Assembly: GCA_015680685.1 (NCBI GenBank)
Contig: MNCI01006660.1
Span: forward strand, 278,480-342,479
DNA: 64,000 nucleotides
DNA from: Gnetum montanum
Taxonomy: Eukaryota; Streptophyta; Gnetopsida; Gnetales; Gnetaceae
Reading direction: 5' to 3'
Both the position numbers and the translations under genes were made by a program. Numbering within the stretch: the first letter of the stretch is position 1; every line of letters begins with the position of its first letter. A model generated the notes under the pieces. That model saw nothing but the letters and a program-made list of their open reading frames with translations, made no database searches and was not told the DNA's origin. Shown here one piece after another: positions 12,060 through 24,203 of this stretch.

Positions 12060-13421
12060 GGACTTTCTCATATGAGATTTATTTAGCATCAACTTAACTT
12101 CATACTAGGGAAAATTATACCAAATGAGAGAGCCTACCAAATGACTCTAGATCATAGGGATGAGCTTCAAATATAAGTTAGTAAATTTCTCTTAATGGCA
12201 TCACTAAGCAGTTAATATTCCCATGTATTGTACCAGCAATATTAGTTCTTAAGAAAGACACCGATGATATGAGGATGTGCATTGATTTTAGGACTCCTAA
12301 TAGGATAACTATCAAGTATCATTTTCTTATTCTTATGATGGATGATATTCTTGATGTTCTTGCTAATTTTGATGTTTTTTCTAAGATTGATTCAAAGAGT
12401 GACTATCATCAAATAAGGATTAGACCTCAAAATGATTGAAGAACTTCTTTCAAAACTTCAAATATGATGCTAACCAATGCCCTTGCTTTTTTATTATGAT
12501 GCTAATGCATGATGTGTTGAAAGAATTAATTAGTCAATGTTGCAATGTATTTTATAATGATACTCATATTTATAGTCCCAATAAGGAGGAGCATGTACAA
12601 CATTTGAGAAAGATCTTTTCTAAATTGCATGATTCTCAAATAGTAATAAATGTAAAGAAATTTCACTTCTTCAAAAGGGAAATTATGTATTTGGATCATT
12701 TCATCTCCAAAAATCAAGTGAAGATGAAGCCTAGTAAGATTAAGAAAATTAGAGATTGGCCTTCACCAAAGAATGTTATAGAGATGAGATATTTTCTTAA
12801 ACTAATTGGTTTTTATCATAAATTTAATAAACATTTTAGTTCTATTGCATGACCAATGCTTTCTTGTGATGAAATGATAGATTTTGTATGGGGTGATAAG
12901 TAAGAGAAATTATTCTAGGCTTTAAAGGTAAAAATTTGTAATGCTATAAAGCTTACTATTCCAAATTATGTGAAGCTTATTGAAGTGGAGGTGGATTCAA
13001 GTGGACTTGGAGTTAGTGGTGCTTTGTTCTAAGGTAAGCCCATTACATTTTTCTTAGAGAAGCTAAATGAATAAAGGCAAAAGTATAGTGTCTATGGAAA
13101 GAAACTGTATGTTATACTTCAAGCTATTAAACATTTGAGACATTACATGTTGAAAAGTAAATTCTTTCTTTTGACTAATCATAAGGCATTATAATTTTTA
13201 AATTAATAAAAGAAGTTAAGAGCCAAGCATATGTAATGGGAATAGTAGCTCCAAGAATTTCATTTTGTTCTAAAGTATAGAATTGGAAAAAGTAATATTG
13301 TAGAAAATGTTCTTTATAGGATTCATGTGGTGAATCATTCATGTGCACAAGTAGAGGAACTTGAGACCTTTACTTTTTGTATTCAAATGATGCTAATTTT
13401 GGTAAAATTTGGAAGAATCTC
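12060..13421 (+). pseudogene. G1 Ty3/gypsy pol: reverse transcriptase and RNase H remnant
   Basis: Plus-strand frames give, in order: the pre-RT linker (HQLNFILGKIIPNERAYQMT), then RT (LVLKKDTDDMRMCIDFRTPN; FSKIDSKSDYHQIRI). Next come the palm and thumb region in the 138-codon frame 12436-12852 (EEHVQHLRKIFSKL; YFLKLIGFYHKFNKHFSSIA). RNase H follows at about 12960-13300 (VEVDSSGLGVSGALF; GKPITFFLEKLNE; LTNHKAL). The catalytic YxDD is replaced by YNDT at about 12552-12563, and stops and frameshifts are frequent, so it is inactive. The element would have copied its RNA into DNA. The frame is cut at 13421 by insertion of G2; the integrase resumes at 38843. The lineage resembles chromoviruses. 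Gag, protease and 5' LTR were not found upstream. Confidence 0.88.
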
Positions 13422-16400
13422 TATAACACCCTCTTCCCTATGCCTTGGGTTGGAGAGAATTACATTGGGAAGAACTTGTAACAAAATGATTAGTTATGGA
13501 AAGAGATACAAATGAGCATACTACATAGAAAAAGGAAAATGGAACCTAGCACTAGGCAATGACTCTGAAGAGAGAAAAAGAAAAAACTAATAGTGGAAGA
13601 AAGAGATGCACAAATATAGAATTTCATAAATATACAAATGATGAAAAAGAAATAGAATACCATGAAATGTAAAACTAAATCCCATTATATGTATGAATAA
13701 TATAATGTTACAAGACTAAACCACATATGATCCATAAATTGATAAATTGGAAAAAAGAATTAATGTGTGATACAATGCTAAAAATGCTAACTCATAATAT
13801 CCAAAGATCTAAACTAAGACATAATATCAACAAACTCATCTCATCATAGTAAATCTTCCAAAAGCTCCATTCCCTTTCCAAACTAATTAACCTAAAAATA
13901 AAATGGATTACCAATATAAAATTGAGTCAAAAACCTTAGCAACATTTCTAGTTCTTGAATGGAAAGGTCTCATGAGGATTAGGAGGAGCATGGTTAACCT
14001 GCAAAACATGTTAGATTAACAAGCATATAAGCAAACCATCCAAAACAGCCAAATAAACATATAACATATATCCATAATGATCATCCATCATATAATGCCA
14101 AAACCAATGTCTTCCTACTCAAACCATCACCACAAACAAGGAAGCTAGTACACACTATAGTTCATGTTAAATGTATATTATGTTATCATGTGTACTTGCC
14201 AAAAGCCAAAACAACATGCATCAAAGCCAAATATCAAATTATCATGCTCATGGATTTATTATTAGTCTTAACTAGAACATGAAGCATTACCTAGGACATC
14301 ACTTCCAACATTTCCCAAACATACCTGGAGGCACAAATCAAAAACAAAAGGAACAATGAACCTTTGAATCATCCTCTCCTATATGATGGAGGTTGTAGAA
14401 AGAGCCATACTAGTGCACTCTATAGTGGGGGTTAATCAGCAAAACCATCTACAAAGAGCCCATCTCTAATTGGCCACATAGACTTGGTGCTACCCCCATC
14501 ATCCAAATAACCAAATCATGGAAACCCAATTAATGGTGGAGGCAATAATGAAACAAAAAGATCCTCCTTATCAAAGAGATTGAACAAACCAAAGGATCCT
14601 TACAAGGATACCAATCCAATGCATAGCATAATTTCATCAAATTCAAATCAATCTCATCAAATTTCATCATCAAACAAAGAGCCAAAAAATCATCTAAAAA
14701 AATCTCACAAATACTTAACAATAACCCAAGGTGTTGACTAATCCAAGAAAAGGAATCTTTTTTCATAACTTTCCAATGAACTAATAAGGCCACAAAAATG
14801 AAAAGAAACATTAGCTAATAATCATATATGGATCAATATTCAAACTAGAAATTGATCACTTTATCAAGGAAGGTAAATTAGGACTCTATTAAACCCAAAA
14901 TTAACATTAGAGTTGGATCATTACCTAAATGTATGACAGTAGATAAAATTGTTATAGCTCTACCATTCTTATAAATTTTATAGTGATTCTAGATCCCTAT
15001 ATTAAATAAATAAATACATATACCTATCCTATTTTATAAATTTATGAAGACATTTATCAAGAAAAAAAAAGTTAAAAACCCATGAATCTAGCTTTAGAGA
15101 ATTAATCTTAAACAAAAATGGAAAAAGTAGTTGATAGAAAAACAAATCATACCTCCATGATGAAAGAATATTTTTTAGTGATTATAGAATGACTAGAAAG
15201 ATAAAAGATCAAAATATTAATTGGTAAAGTTTCGAAGAATTATTTGATATGATTTAGATGATATGGGGTTCTAATTAGGACTAATCAAAAATAGCAAAAT
15301 TATGGATAGCATAGAAAGATAAATCATAACTCAAAGATGAAAAATTATTTCTCCATGATTCTAGAATGGTTGAAAAGATAAAAGAGAAAAATATTATCAA
15401 ATAATGTTTTAGAGGATTATCTAATGCTATGTAGGAGATATGTGGTTTTAATTAGACACAATCATAGAAAGAAAAATCATAAGTATATAATGGAAAATTA
15501 TGGACAACATAGAAAGAAAAATCATAGGTATATAATGGAAAATTAATTTTTAGTGATTCTAGAATGGTTGAAAATATAAAAGAGAAAATTATCAATAAGT
15601 AATGTTTTAGAGGATTATTTGATACTATCTAGGAGATATGGGATTTTAATTAGGTATAATCAAAAATAGTAAAATTATGGATAGCATGAAAAGAAAAATC
15701 ATATCTCTATGATGGAAAATTATTTTTTGAGGTTCTAGAAGAATTGAAAAGAAATTAAAGTAATTATCTATAGATATCATTTTTGATAATTATCAAATAA
15801 TATCTAGGATATATATAGTTCATATTACATGCTATCAAAAATAATAAAATTATGAACAACATAGAACAAACACTCATAACTTTATAAAAATAAAATGTTT
15901 TTAATTTCTTCTAATGAGATATGGAATATAACATATAATAAAACATTCATATAATATTTTTGAGTCTTAACCTCAACCAAGCTTGAGATATAGCCTTATC
16001 AATCCATAGAAATTTATACTATTTGGATATTTTGGAAAGAATGACATATGACTTAAAATATACTACATCTTGTTGAATGAATCTTTTTTCTAAACTATAT
16101 AACTTTTTAAGAGGATTCTAGAAACCTATAGCAATAATCCTAAATTAGATGTATGTAAGAGATACAAGGATTTTTGTATGCACTATCTATTCTACTAATG
16201 AAAATCTCTACAAATCTTAGTTCAAAAATCAGTGAGAAAACAATACAATTAATTAAGAATTAGGTAGGAAAAATTCATTCAAACATCATTTTGTTCATTC
16301 ATAGAAATGCATCAATCTATAAATAGTTTAAATAATATGGAAAAATAATAGAAAAATCCCTCCCATAGATGTGCACAAAACCTGTAAATATAAATGGGGA

Positions 16401-17221
16401 GGAAGCCAAGATAACTCACCTCTTAAACTGAATGAAGAACACTACAGAAAAAGAGAATCAAGCCAAAAGATACAAGCAATCCACACAATCAAATCTAAAA
16501 TTCTGTAGCACTTCCTAACTTCAATATTCTACCATCCCTCTAGATCGTCAAAGTGTATGGAAGAATTGAACCATGGGATTTTTAATGGAGAGATTGACTA
16601 GAAACCATGGAATGGAAGAAAAAATCAATTTCATAAACTTCCACAAAACTAAAAGAAAATTAACATGATTCTTTTTCATCTTTTTCATAACTTTCTCTCC
16701 CACTCATGTAACTCCCTCTCATATGAAGATCATCAAAGAGAAAATACCATTAAATCTTACAATACTAAAATGTAGTTCCAAATCTCTCAATAAAGAAAAT
16801 AAAATACAAATAAATATAATTAATATTTAAAAACATGTGAAATTAGTGAATCATCAATCATCTACCTATTTATTATACGATGAAAACTTAGAATAAATTA
16901 TTAATATTGATTAAACAAATCATTAGTTATAGCCATGCTATGCTCCCAATCAAATTTCATGAGATCCTACCACACTTAATAACAAAATTAGTGCATACCT
17001 ACTAGATGATAAAAAAAAATAATATATATATAATTAAATATTAAGGATTACACAACATTAATTAGGAAACTAAAAAATAATAAGGATCATCATTAACATC
17101 ATCAACATAATGCCTAAAATATACGAAACTAGCTAGATGCATAAATATACAAGTACAAGAATGAAATTGTTTTTTAAAAAATCATGTGTACAAAGGATGT
17201 ATAAAAATATGGATTTCTACA
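13422..17221 (-). repeat. G2 3' LTR (left copy)
   Basis: Aligns end to end with 34979-38842. Its left edge is tataacaccctcttccc against tgtaacatcctcttcctta, and its right edge is aaatatggatttctaca against aaatattttttgttaca. Differences are many and mostly transitions. Internally, 15140-15880 is a tandem block of four to five units of about 170-178 bp, each containing a gatggaaaattatttttt-like start and a tagaatggttgaaaagat-like block. A minus-strand frame at 14530-14811 (93 codons) is partly conserved in the other LTR. No host gene lies in it. Confidence 0.9.
15140..15880. repeat. ~175-bp tandem repeats inside G2 left LTR
   Basis: Units begin near 15145, 15323, 15500, 15695 and 15873 with forms of aaatcataactc-atgatggaaaat, followed by a tagaatggttgaaaagat block, a tttagaggattat block and a ggagatatgggttttaatta block. 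The same array exists in the right LTR at 36765-37500, so it predates the G2 insertion. One unit here is rearranged, with a short duplication of aaatcataagtatataatgg around 15470-15540. Confidence 0.75.
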
Positions 17222-17236
17222 TCCTTCTCCCCTTAA
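17222..17236 (-). other. G2 polypurine tract
   Basis: On the minus strand the sequence immediately before the 3' LTR reads aaggggagaagga, a classic plus-strand primer site. It directly abuts the TGTAGAAA start of the LTR. Confidence 0.8.
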
Positions 17237-18146
17237 GAATCTTCCTCTTGGAAGATTTCAAAATGGGAAGAACACAAATTAGGCTCAAGCTTCAATGTAG
17301 CCTTTTATGAACCATGAACATTCCATAAAACCTTCACCATGGGAACTATCTTGTTATGTACTTGGCATTTCATTTAGTCCAAGATCTTAATGAACATTCA
17401 ACATATGAGACATTTGCCTAAAGCTATACTTTAGTCTAGTAAACTACATGACTATCATCATGTACATACTTCTGAAACATGAAGGCATGCAACACATCAT
17501 TTATGCTTGAAAGTTGTGGCGGTAGACCAACATGGTACGCAACCTATCCTATGCACTGAAGGACATCAAATTGGACCAATGTATTGAGGTGCAAGCTTAT
17601 CTTTTTGATCAAAATGCATCAACCCTTTTAGCAAGGAGACTTGAACAAATGATTTGTTACTAATAGCAAACTCTAACGGCCTCCTCCTATGGTTTACATA
17701 GCTTGCCTCATAATCCTAAGCTATCTTGCCTCATAATCCTAAGCTATCTTCAACCATTCATGTACCTATCTAATCTACTTTTTCATCCTTAGCACAACAT
17801 CTAAACTAGTGCACTTCCTATCCTTGGTCATATCCCAACATAAGAAAGTATTACAAGGTCTTCCATATAAGACTTCATACGATGTTGTCTACAAACTAGC
17901 TTGATAACTATTGTTATAAGAAAACTCTATTAACAGTAATATATTATTCTAGTTATCTATAAACTACAAGTTGTAAAATCAAAGCATGTCCTCCAATACT
18001 TGGTTGACTCTCTCAACCTAACCATTAATCTATAGATGATAGATTGAGTTCATGTGCAACCTAGTACCCATATTATTCATGAATGCACACCAAAACCAAG
18101 AAGTAAACTTGGCATCACAATCTGAGATAATCTTTAAAAAGGATAC
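17237..18146 (-). pseudogene. G2 integrase, C-terminal half, with chromodomain-like tail
   Basis: On the minus strand from 18146: the second half of the integrase core (DCDAKFTSWFW; NMGTRLHMNSIYHL; GQVERVNQVLEDML), then SYNNSYQASLQTTSYEVLYG and RPCNTFLCWD. The GPY-like region follows (RPLEFAISNKSFVQVSLLKG; HFDQKDKLAPQYIGPI; YHVGLPPQLSSINDVLHAFM). The tail then reads KVLWNVHGS..ATLKLEP, which resembles the truncated chromodomain of Tekay-type chromoviruses. Stops and frameshifts, plus a 23-bp tandem duplication at 17703-17748, destroy the frame. The core continues from 25010 across the inserted element A. The role would have been joining element cDNA to host DNA. Confidence 0.87.
17703..17748. 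repeat. 23-bp perfect tandem duplication in G2 integrase
   Basis: The 23-bp unit starting ttgcctcataatcctaagct is present twice with no mismatch (17703-17725 and 17726-17748). Because 23 is not a multiple of three it shifts the integrase frame. Perfect identity in otherwise decayed sequence implies a recent slippage event. Confidence 0.9.
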
Positions 18147-18698
18147 TGATGAGCCACGATATCGCATACGCAATATTGCATATGCAATATCACGTCTTAC
18201 CTCATCTTCTATAAATAAGAGGTAGTGCTCTTTGTTTTAGGTAGTTAGACTTATACCCTTAGCCAAACTCTTGTAGTTTAGTCATTCCAGAGTTAGAATA
18301 ATTCTGGTGTGCCCGTAGTAGGATTCATAGAGTGAACAAATCTTTATTCAATCAATTTGTACCTGAGCACACATTTGTGTACAACAATAAAGACAAACTT
18401 TATGATAAACCTTGTAGCATACAGATTAAGCTAATTAGTAATTAATTATTGTTGAATGTTTAATGCTTTCCTAGTTAATTAATCTCTCTCAACCTTTGAC
18501 TCTTTTAGTTAAGTACACTCAGTNACTTACTTAACCGTACAACAGTGACAATACAAGTAAGTTTGGGAAGACAATGATTGATTAACCTTGAGTGTTCCAT
18601 TAAGGCACGTAAGCACTTAGTCCTTGAAGTTTGACTAGATCGTGCGTGAAACACTCGTATTCATATGATTGAGTGTAGGGGTACCTCACCACTCATCA
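18147..18698 (+). repeat. Element A 5' LTR, with ~239-bp internal loss and an N
   Basis: Aligns with 24204-25009 at both ends but is 552 bp against 806. The missing block corresponds to 24597-24835, and the single ambiguous base of the window (N at 18524) sits exactly at the join. Promoter elements lie at 18155-18217 and a polyadenylation signal AATAAA at 18386-18391, so U3-R-U5 can be placed. Confidence 0.9.
18155..18217 (+). promoter_or_regulatory. Element A LTR promoter: palindromes plus TATA box
   Basis: Three degenerate GATATYGCAT-like palindromic blocks (18155-18194) lie just upstream of TATAAATA at 18210-18217. The same arrangement occurs at 24213-24293 and 63775-63825. TATA placement and the downstream AATAAA are typical of an LTR promoter. 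The palindromes may be binding sites, but their function is unknown. Confidence 0.7.
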
Positions 18699-18699
18699 T

Positions 18700-18717
18700 T
18701 GGCGTTATTACTGGGGA
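18700..18717 (+). other. Element A primer-binding site (tRNA-Asp type)
   Basis: TGGCGTTATTACTGGGGA matches TGGCGCCGTTGCCGGGGA, the complement of the 3' end of plant tRNA-Asp, at 13 of 18 positions. All five differences are C-to-T or G-to-A. It starts one base after the LTR. Confidence 0.8.
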
Positions 18718-18813
18718 CTTAGTTGTTTGTGTGCTATGTACAACATAGGAAATCATTTATATCATTGGAACACAAGAACGAACCCTTAGGGTTAATCAAA
18801 GAAAGATAAGACA

Positions 18814-20760
18814 ATGGTACATCACACACTAAACAAGAGAAAAATGTCTTCTTCTTCGCATAAGAGCACTTCCCCGCCTAGGACTAACACAAGAGGCGTC
18901 GACAGCATAATACATGTAACCAAGATCCACCAGTTCCTCAACAGTTTCGTGTGGTATATTCTCATCACGATGAGTATGTACCCAAATTTTCCTGTATTCT
19001 CCATCAAGATGAACAACTATGTTGGAGAGACTTGGAGGGTAACATAGTGTTGCCTCCAGACCGATCAGTCCCCAACATGCTTCTTTGTGCTCTCTCATGA
19101 ATAGGCATGCCACTTTTATATGTATAATCCATTGCATGCAATCATGACACAAGGGACTATCATCCCACAGAAGAGCAATGTCAAAGGGACTTGTGATAGG
19201 AGAGATACCACACATCCTTGAAGAGTAAATGGTCCCATGATGCTTCGCATGTTTTGAGTGAAATTGAGGGTGGTGAACCTGCTTCAACAGGTTCCCCACA
19301 AGATGATGTTCCTCCTCCTAACGATGGTCAGGAGGTGGTGTATCAGAATCTTCACTCCACTATTCAAAACCCTGGTTCTAATACCCATGAACACGAAGTG
19401 TTCAACAAAGGAATACAAACACAAGATAAGGGTGGACATTCTGATCGTGATCACGATCATGGCCAAGACCACCAAAGAGAAGGTAGAAAACGCCATCATG
19501 GTGATGGTTCTCCTTCTTCTTCACCTTCATCATCACCTTCACCCTTTCCTTCAGTGTCTAGACGTAGTCATAGGGAAAAAATCGTGAGGATAAAGGAAAA
19601 CAAAGCAAAAAACATCGACGAGATAGTCAAGAATGAGGACGAGGGCACTCTAAGGAATCAAGGCATAGAAGAAGGGAGAGTAGGAAAATGCATAGACACC
19701 ATAGACGCTATGAACGAGATGATCACGAAGAACCCCTACTCACAACTAGAAGCATGCTAGATATAATGGAAGCCGTAAGAGTTCCAACAAGGCACCAAAA
19801 GAATAGTAGGATCAAGAGGTTAGACATGAACAACATCCCACGGTTTCAGGGGGGATACAATGCTGATCCTCAAAATCACTTACAAGCATTCCACGATGCA
19901 TGTGCCTTGCAAAACATAGAAAACAAATGGAAAAAATTGAAGTTGTTCCCAATGACACTAGTGAAAGAAGCTGAAAGCTGGTACTGGTCCTTAGAACTGG
20001 AATCCATTCGGAGGTGGAGTACAATGTTAGAACTATTTAATGATAAGTACCAAATGTACTCCTAAGTGTCTAACTTGTGGAAGAAAATCCAAGGATGGAA
20101 GCAAAAAAATAATGAACCCTTGTATGCTGCCATGGGCCGCTATTATGCACTATTACATCATTGCCCTAGCCATGGTTATTTGTAGTGGGATCAAAGACGT
20201 CATCTCGTAGATGGACTTAGGCATGAAACAAGAAGAATCCTTGGGACATATGCCCAAGGAAGGTTATCGGAGCTTAGGTCTCATCAAACTCATAGATTGC
20301 TAGAGCAAGTAGCTAAAGAAGAAGGTGAGCTATGGAAGAGAGAAAGTGTTGAAGAATACAACTGAGATCCTTCCCTCCAGAAAAGGGGATTGAGATTTTG
20401 TGAGGAGGAAGAAGAGTCACCACTCAAAGAGATGGTGAATAGGAAAACTTTGCCTCTCCAAAAGTTAACAACAGAAGTATCGACAAAGGTAGACCAAATG
20501 TGGGACTCTCTGGATAGTAGGTCTGAAACTGTTCTTAAAATTGTAGAGTCTAGGGAGTGAGGTAGTGACTGTGACAAAAAAAAAAGAGAAGTGGAAAATG
20601 CGCATAACAAGGGTAAGGGTAAAATGGCCATCACAGAAGAGGTTGTGGATTCAAACATAGAAACTGATGGTGGATGCAAGATATGCCAATATGACCATCC
20701 TAAGGGATGTTGCCCAATGATCTCACATCTACAAGAGTCTAGGGTGTATGCACTCAACCC
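18814..20760 (+). pseudogene. Element A gag remnant
   Basis: The N-terminal frame 18814-19047 starts MVHHTLNKRKMSSSSHKSTS after the primer site. A hydrophilic Ser/Asp/His-rich stretch follows (frame 19218-19760). The gag core is in frame 19688-20065 onward: NNIPRFQGGYNADPQNHLQA, KLKLFPMTLVKEAESWYW and LELFNDKYQMYS, matching the capsid-like Retrotrans_gag domain (F-x-G-x-x-D-P...FPMTL...A..WY). It continues as YAQGRLSELRSHQ and LLEQVAKEEGELWKRE, then a zinc-knuckle variant CKICQYDHPKGCC at 20675-20713. Frameshifts and stops make it inactive. Gag would have formed the virus-like particle and packaged element RNA. Element B carries a clear homologue. Confidence 0.82.
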
Positions 20761-21231
20761 ATGACTAAATAAATGACAAACACCACGACGGTTACCTTAT
20801 CCCCAAGGTAGCCTAAGGCATTCCCACCAACCTTCAACATATTATCCAAGCGGAACTCCACCATAACCCATTGAGCAACATCAATAGTGGCAATACCCAC
20901 AGTCATGGGGGATGCCACCACCAAGGCAACAATACCCCTACCAGCAACCAAACCCATATGGCTATTACGTGCAGCATCCAATCTCTCCACGTGACTCTGT
21001 AAGTCACATTACACCACAACATCACTACCAAGCTTGGTAGTATTATAGAACTCCTTCTCCTAGGGGAGATAACCCATAACCATATCATCCTTTAAATCCA
21101 TCTATAACTCTCACACCAAAGGTCCATTACCACCCACTCCAGCAATGCAAGGGGAACTCTCTACTCAACCACAGCAACGCAAGGCCATGAGGGTTGTGAA
21201 TCTTTAACTTGCTGTTGATGCTGACAACCGT
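20761..21231 (+). pseudogene. Element A Pro/Gln/Tyr-rich gag tail
   Basis: Plus-strand frames read a low-complexity tail with WQYPQSWGMPPP, QQYPYQQPNPYGYYV and YRTPSPRGDNP. Element B encodes a matching tail (SWGRPPPNRPYPYC; PKQYGYYVQQ), so this compositionally biased region was part of the protein and is not noise. It follows the zinc knuckle, where a nucleocapsid tail is expected. Minus-strand frames at 20754-21088 are shadows of this GC-richer stretch. Confidence 0.65.
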
Positions 21232-21963
21232 ATGAAGACAAGACCTTTCTTTAGAACCAACAGTCCAACCAAGCCCTCACAACCACAAGAGGTTGAACCT
21301 TTGAACACCTCTCCATCAAATAAGGCTTCAAAGCTCCCTTCAAACCAAACACCAAGCTTAATGCATACGGTTATATTAACACATGTCGTTACTAATTGGA
21401 TTAAGGTTGGCCACCTTCCCAAGAAATTCTCTGATCCTAGAAGCCCTCTAATCTATCTCCAAATTGCTAGGAATGAGCCATGCAAAGCTCTTATGGGCTT
21501 AGGTTCTAGAGTCAACTTAATATCACAAGAGATGTACAAAGCCTAGGACCTACCTCCAGTAAGGAAGAGCAATATTTGCCTAGAGCTGGCTGACCAGTCC
21601 ATCACTGTTCCCTTGGGACTGGTGGAGGACATCATTACCAATATGTGTGGGTGGTCATACCTAGCTGATTTCCTAGTGATATAACTAAATAATGATAAAG
21701 GGGACTTCCCAATAATAATGGGAAGGGCATGGCTAAGTACTGTAGATGCACGTCTAGGAATCCGTGATCTTTCCCTGGAAATATCTAAGGAGAACACTTT
21801 TGGAAAGATCGAGAAGAAGAAGGTTCCATGCATTACATACAGTGATACTAGGTGCAATTGCGTGCAGAGATCATGGGTTGGGAAAAGTTTAGCATTGTGT
21901 GCATGCAACCGGTGTGCACAAGACCTTAAACTACAAAAGTGCCTGTATGTAGCAGCCACATGA
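21232..21963 (+). pseudogene. Element A retropepsin remnant
   Basis: Frame 21232-21546 ends NEPCKALMGLGSRVNLISQE, then a stop at 21544-21546. The same frame continues through ICLELADQSITVPLGLVEDI, YLADFLVI and DFPIIMGRAWLSTVDARLGI. This is the full order of a plant gypsy protease: active-site loop, LADxSxxxPLGxVEDI strand, and DFPIILGRxFL near the end. The active-site Asp is replaced (GLGS where D-L-G-S is usual), so it is dead. It would have processed gag. In autonomous gypsy elements RT follows directly; here only an unrecognised 81-codon frame (22009-22254) and non-coding DNA follow. Confidence 0.8.
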
Positions 21964-24190
21964 CAAAGAGACACCTAGTGGCTAATAGCTGATCAAGAGA
22001 GCAACTCATTGACGTGCATGGAACTAACTGAGGGAATAACTAGTGCTTACATCGAAAGCATAAATGCACTCGAGCAAGTCCATCACCAACTTCCAAACCT
22101 TAATCTGCAAAACATCAATTGGGGGAAGTTGGAAATTCCTAAAAAAAGGTTAGACCAGAACCTTAATAAGAGATTGTTAGTCAATGTGCAACAGACCAAA
22201 CCTTTCCATGAATTTAGAATGGTCAATGCACATAATAGCTCTGAGAAGGGATGACCCTGCTCATTATTTTGGATCTCCCCTTTCCAACTCAGTCATGGGG
22301 GAGATGGCCAACTCTACTAACCAAGTGAAGCCCTCAGTTCCTTTTTAAGTTTTTGTTTTACATATTTTTTTTTTACAAATTTCTTTAACTTTTTTTTTGC
22401 AACATAATTTATACTTTTTCATTTCTTTGCGTGGTTGTTTTTTTGTTAGGTTCATCACCTAATAAGTGCTCCTGATGGTGGTATGAACTGTATTCTATTG
22501 ATTGCTAATGTTTGGTTTTTACCTTGGAGTTATAATGTTGATACTAAGGTATGGTTCTTTTGATATAATAGGCAATGAGTCCACGTCATCCGTGCATCCA
22601 TGAATTTCTATGGTCTCTCTTGGCTTGGAACTGTATAGTCCCTTTCTTTAATAATAAAACTATTAACAAATTGGTGACTAGGCATTTCTCAAACTAAGGA
22701 AGGACTCAAGAATAGAAAAGGATGTGACTTCAAGGGAATTTGATGCATTTGTGCTAGCTATTCTCTTAGGTTCTTGGATGTTTTCTTCTTGAGTTTTCCT
22801 TGCCATTTTGACATTGCTCCATTATTGGGAAGCTGAGGCAATAAAAATAAGTCTTTGCATGGTGTGGTTCTCATGCAAAAAAAAAAAAAGAAAAAAAAAG
22901 AAAGAGAAAGTGAGAATTCAAAGCACATCCCTTAGAAAAAATAATCATCTAGGCTACAAGCACTAGTTATGGAACTAAACAAACATGTTCCATCTAACTA
23001 AGGCCCTCTCTTTTGCTTCCTACTTTTTCCTTTCTCGTTTCCTTGGAATGGTGGTGACTCTTTGGTGGAAGGATTCTTGTTACTTCAAGTGGATGGATTG
23101 GCCGAGTGTATTAATGTGAAGTCACTGGAAGTGGATTGTTTGAGGTTGGATTTGGAATGGGATCTACTTAATCACATTAACCATACATACACAAGGGGTT
23201 GTACACCACCTTGTTCTTGGGACTCCATTCCATTCTCTTCTTCCCATCATTCTTTCTCCACTTTCTGCCTCATTGCTGGTTGTATCAGTAGTCTATATCT
23301 TGGTTGATGCATTGTTTTCTTTTTGGTAAGTTCTTGTGGTTAAGACTTTAACTCTTGCTTCTGAATGACATTTTTAGAGCCTATGGACTCTTTGAATGTG
23401 GGATTGTCAAGGCATTAAGGGCATGAGCCTGCTTTGGGGAGGATCCACTAGCATTCCTATTTGGTGCACTAGTTAACTTCTTTTCCTTAAACATTTTTGC
23501 AATCACCATTTGTTTTATTCATTCCCATCTCTAACATCCATTTTATTGGTATTCCATTGTTTCTTTTTCTCCATCTTTCTTATTCCTTATCTTTTTTCCA
23601 TTCGATCACTACTGGAGGATTGCTCTTAGTCATGGGGCTCCTAGTCCAATTTTTTCAATTTTCCTAACCCCTACACCTTGGGTAGTCACCAGTGTTATAT
23701 CTCTAGAAATCGTATTAGCCATATCACAACTCAGCTAATGGACCTTGCACCGAGGCAAGGTATCAGCCATATTGTGATTTACTTATCCTTGCTAATATAA
23801 GACTGTGTTGTGTGTGCAGATGGTAATCATGCAGCAATGTACTAGACCTAGACGAAACACTTAGGATGGACTGGTGTTGAAATAGTTGTGCAAGGAACAA
23901 GATTGATGGCGTAGTTATGGATGGACAATGGAAGGTGCAATCTTGGCGTTGGCAGCAACACGTCTTCTTCTTCTTTTTTTCTCTCTCTCTCTTCTTTCTC
24001 AGCTACCAAATAAGGCTAGATGTCAATTGTGTATAGTGTTCATTCTTGTAGTCATGAATACTAATATTGTGATGTATTGTAATGATTGATCTGTTCACAT
24101 GACATCCCATTCACCATTAGTTGTCATTCAAGTCAATAATCCCATACCTTTCCAATATTTTGTAAGGAACTTGAGGATGAGTTTTCATTC
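21964..24190 (+). other. Element A 3' non-coding region
   Basis: About 2.2 kb separate the protease from the 3' LTR. The frame 22009-22254 has no recognisable domain. An A/G-rich tract at 22877-22910 and the following ~130 bp (ggctacaag, actagttatgg, acatgtt, aaggccct) are conserved in element B on the minus strand at about 29210-29418, so this non-coding block is ancestral to the family. The rest holds T-rich stretches and no RT or integrase motif. Confidence 0.65.
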
Positions 24191-24191
24191 A

Positions 24192-24203
24192 GTCATGGGG
24201 GTA
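24192..24203 (+). other. Element A polypurine tract
   Basis: gtcatgggggta lies immediately before the 3' LTR start (taatgag). It is short and G-rich, like the corresponding gtggggtta before the element B LTR. Confidence 0.6.

Noticed and set aside
18147-18155. CTGATGAG at the start of the A LTR as another hammerhead core
   Set aside because: No GAAA box or stem II follows; it is simply the LTR terminus preceded by C.
18822-21974. Minus-strand frames across element A (such as 18829-19299, 20290-20757 and 21543-21974)
   Set aside because: They run against the gag-protease reading and are shadows of its GC-richer, Ser/Pro/Gln-rich codons.
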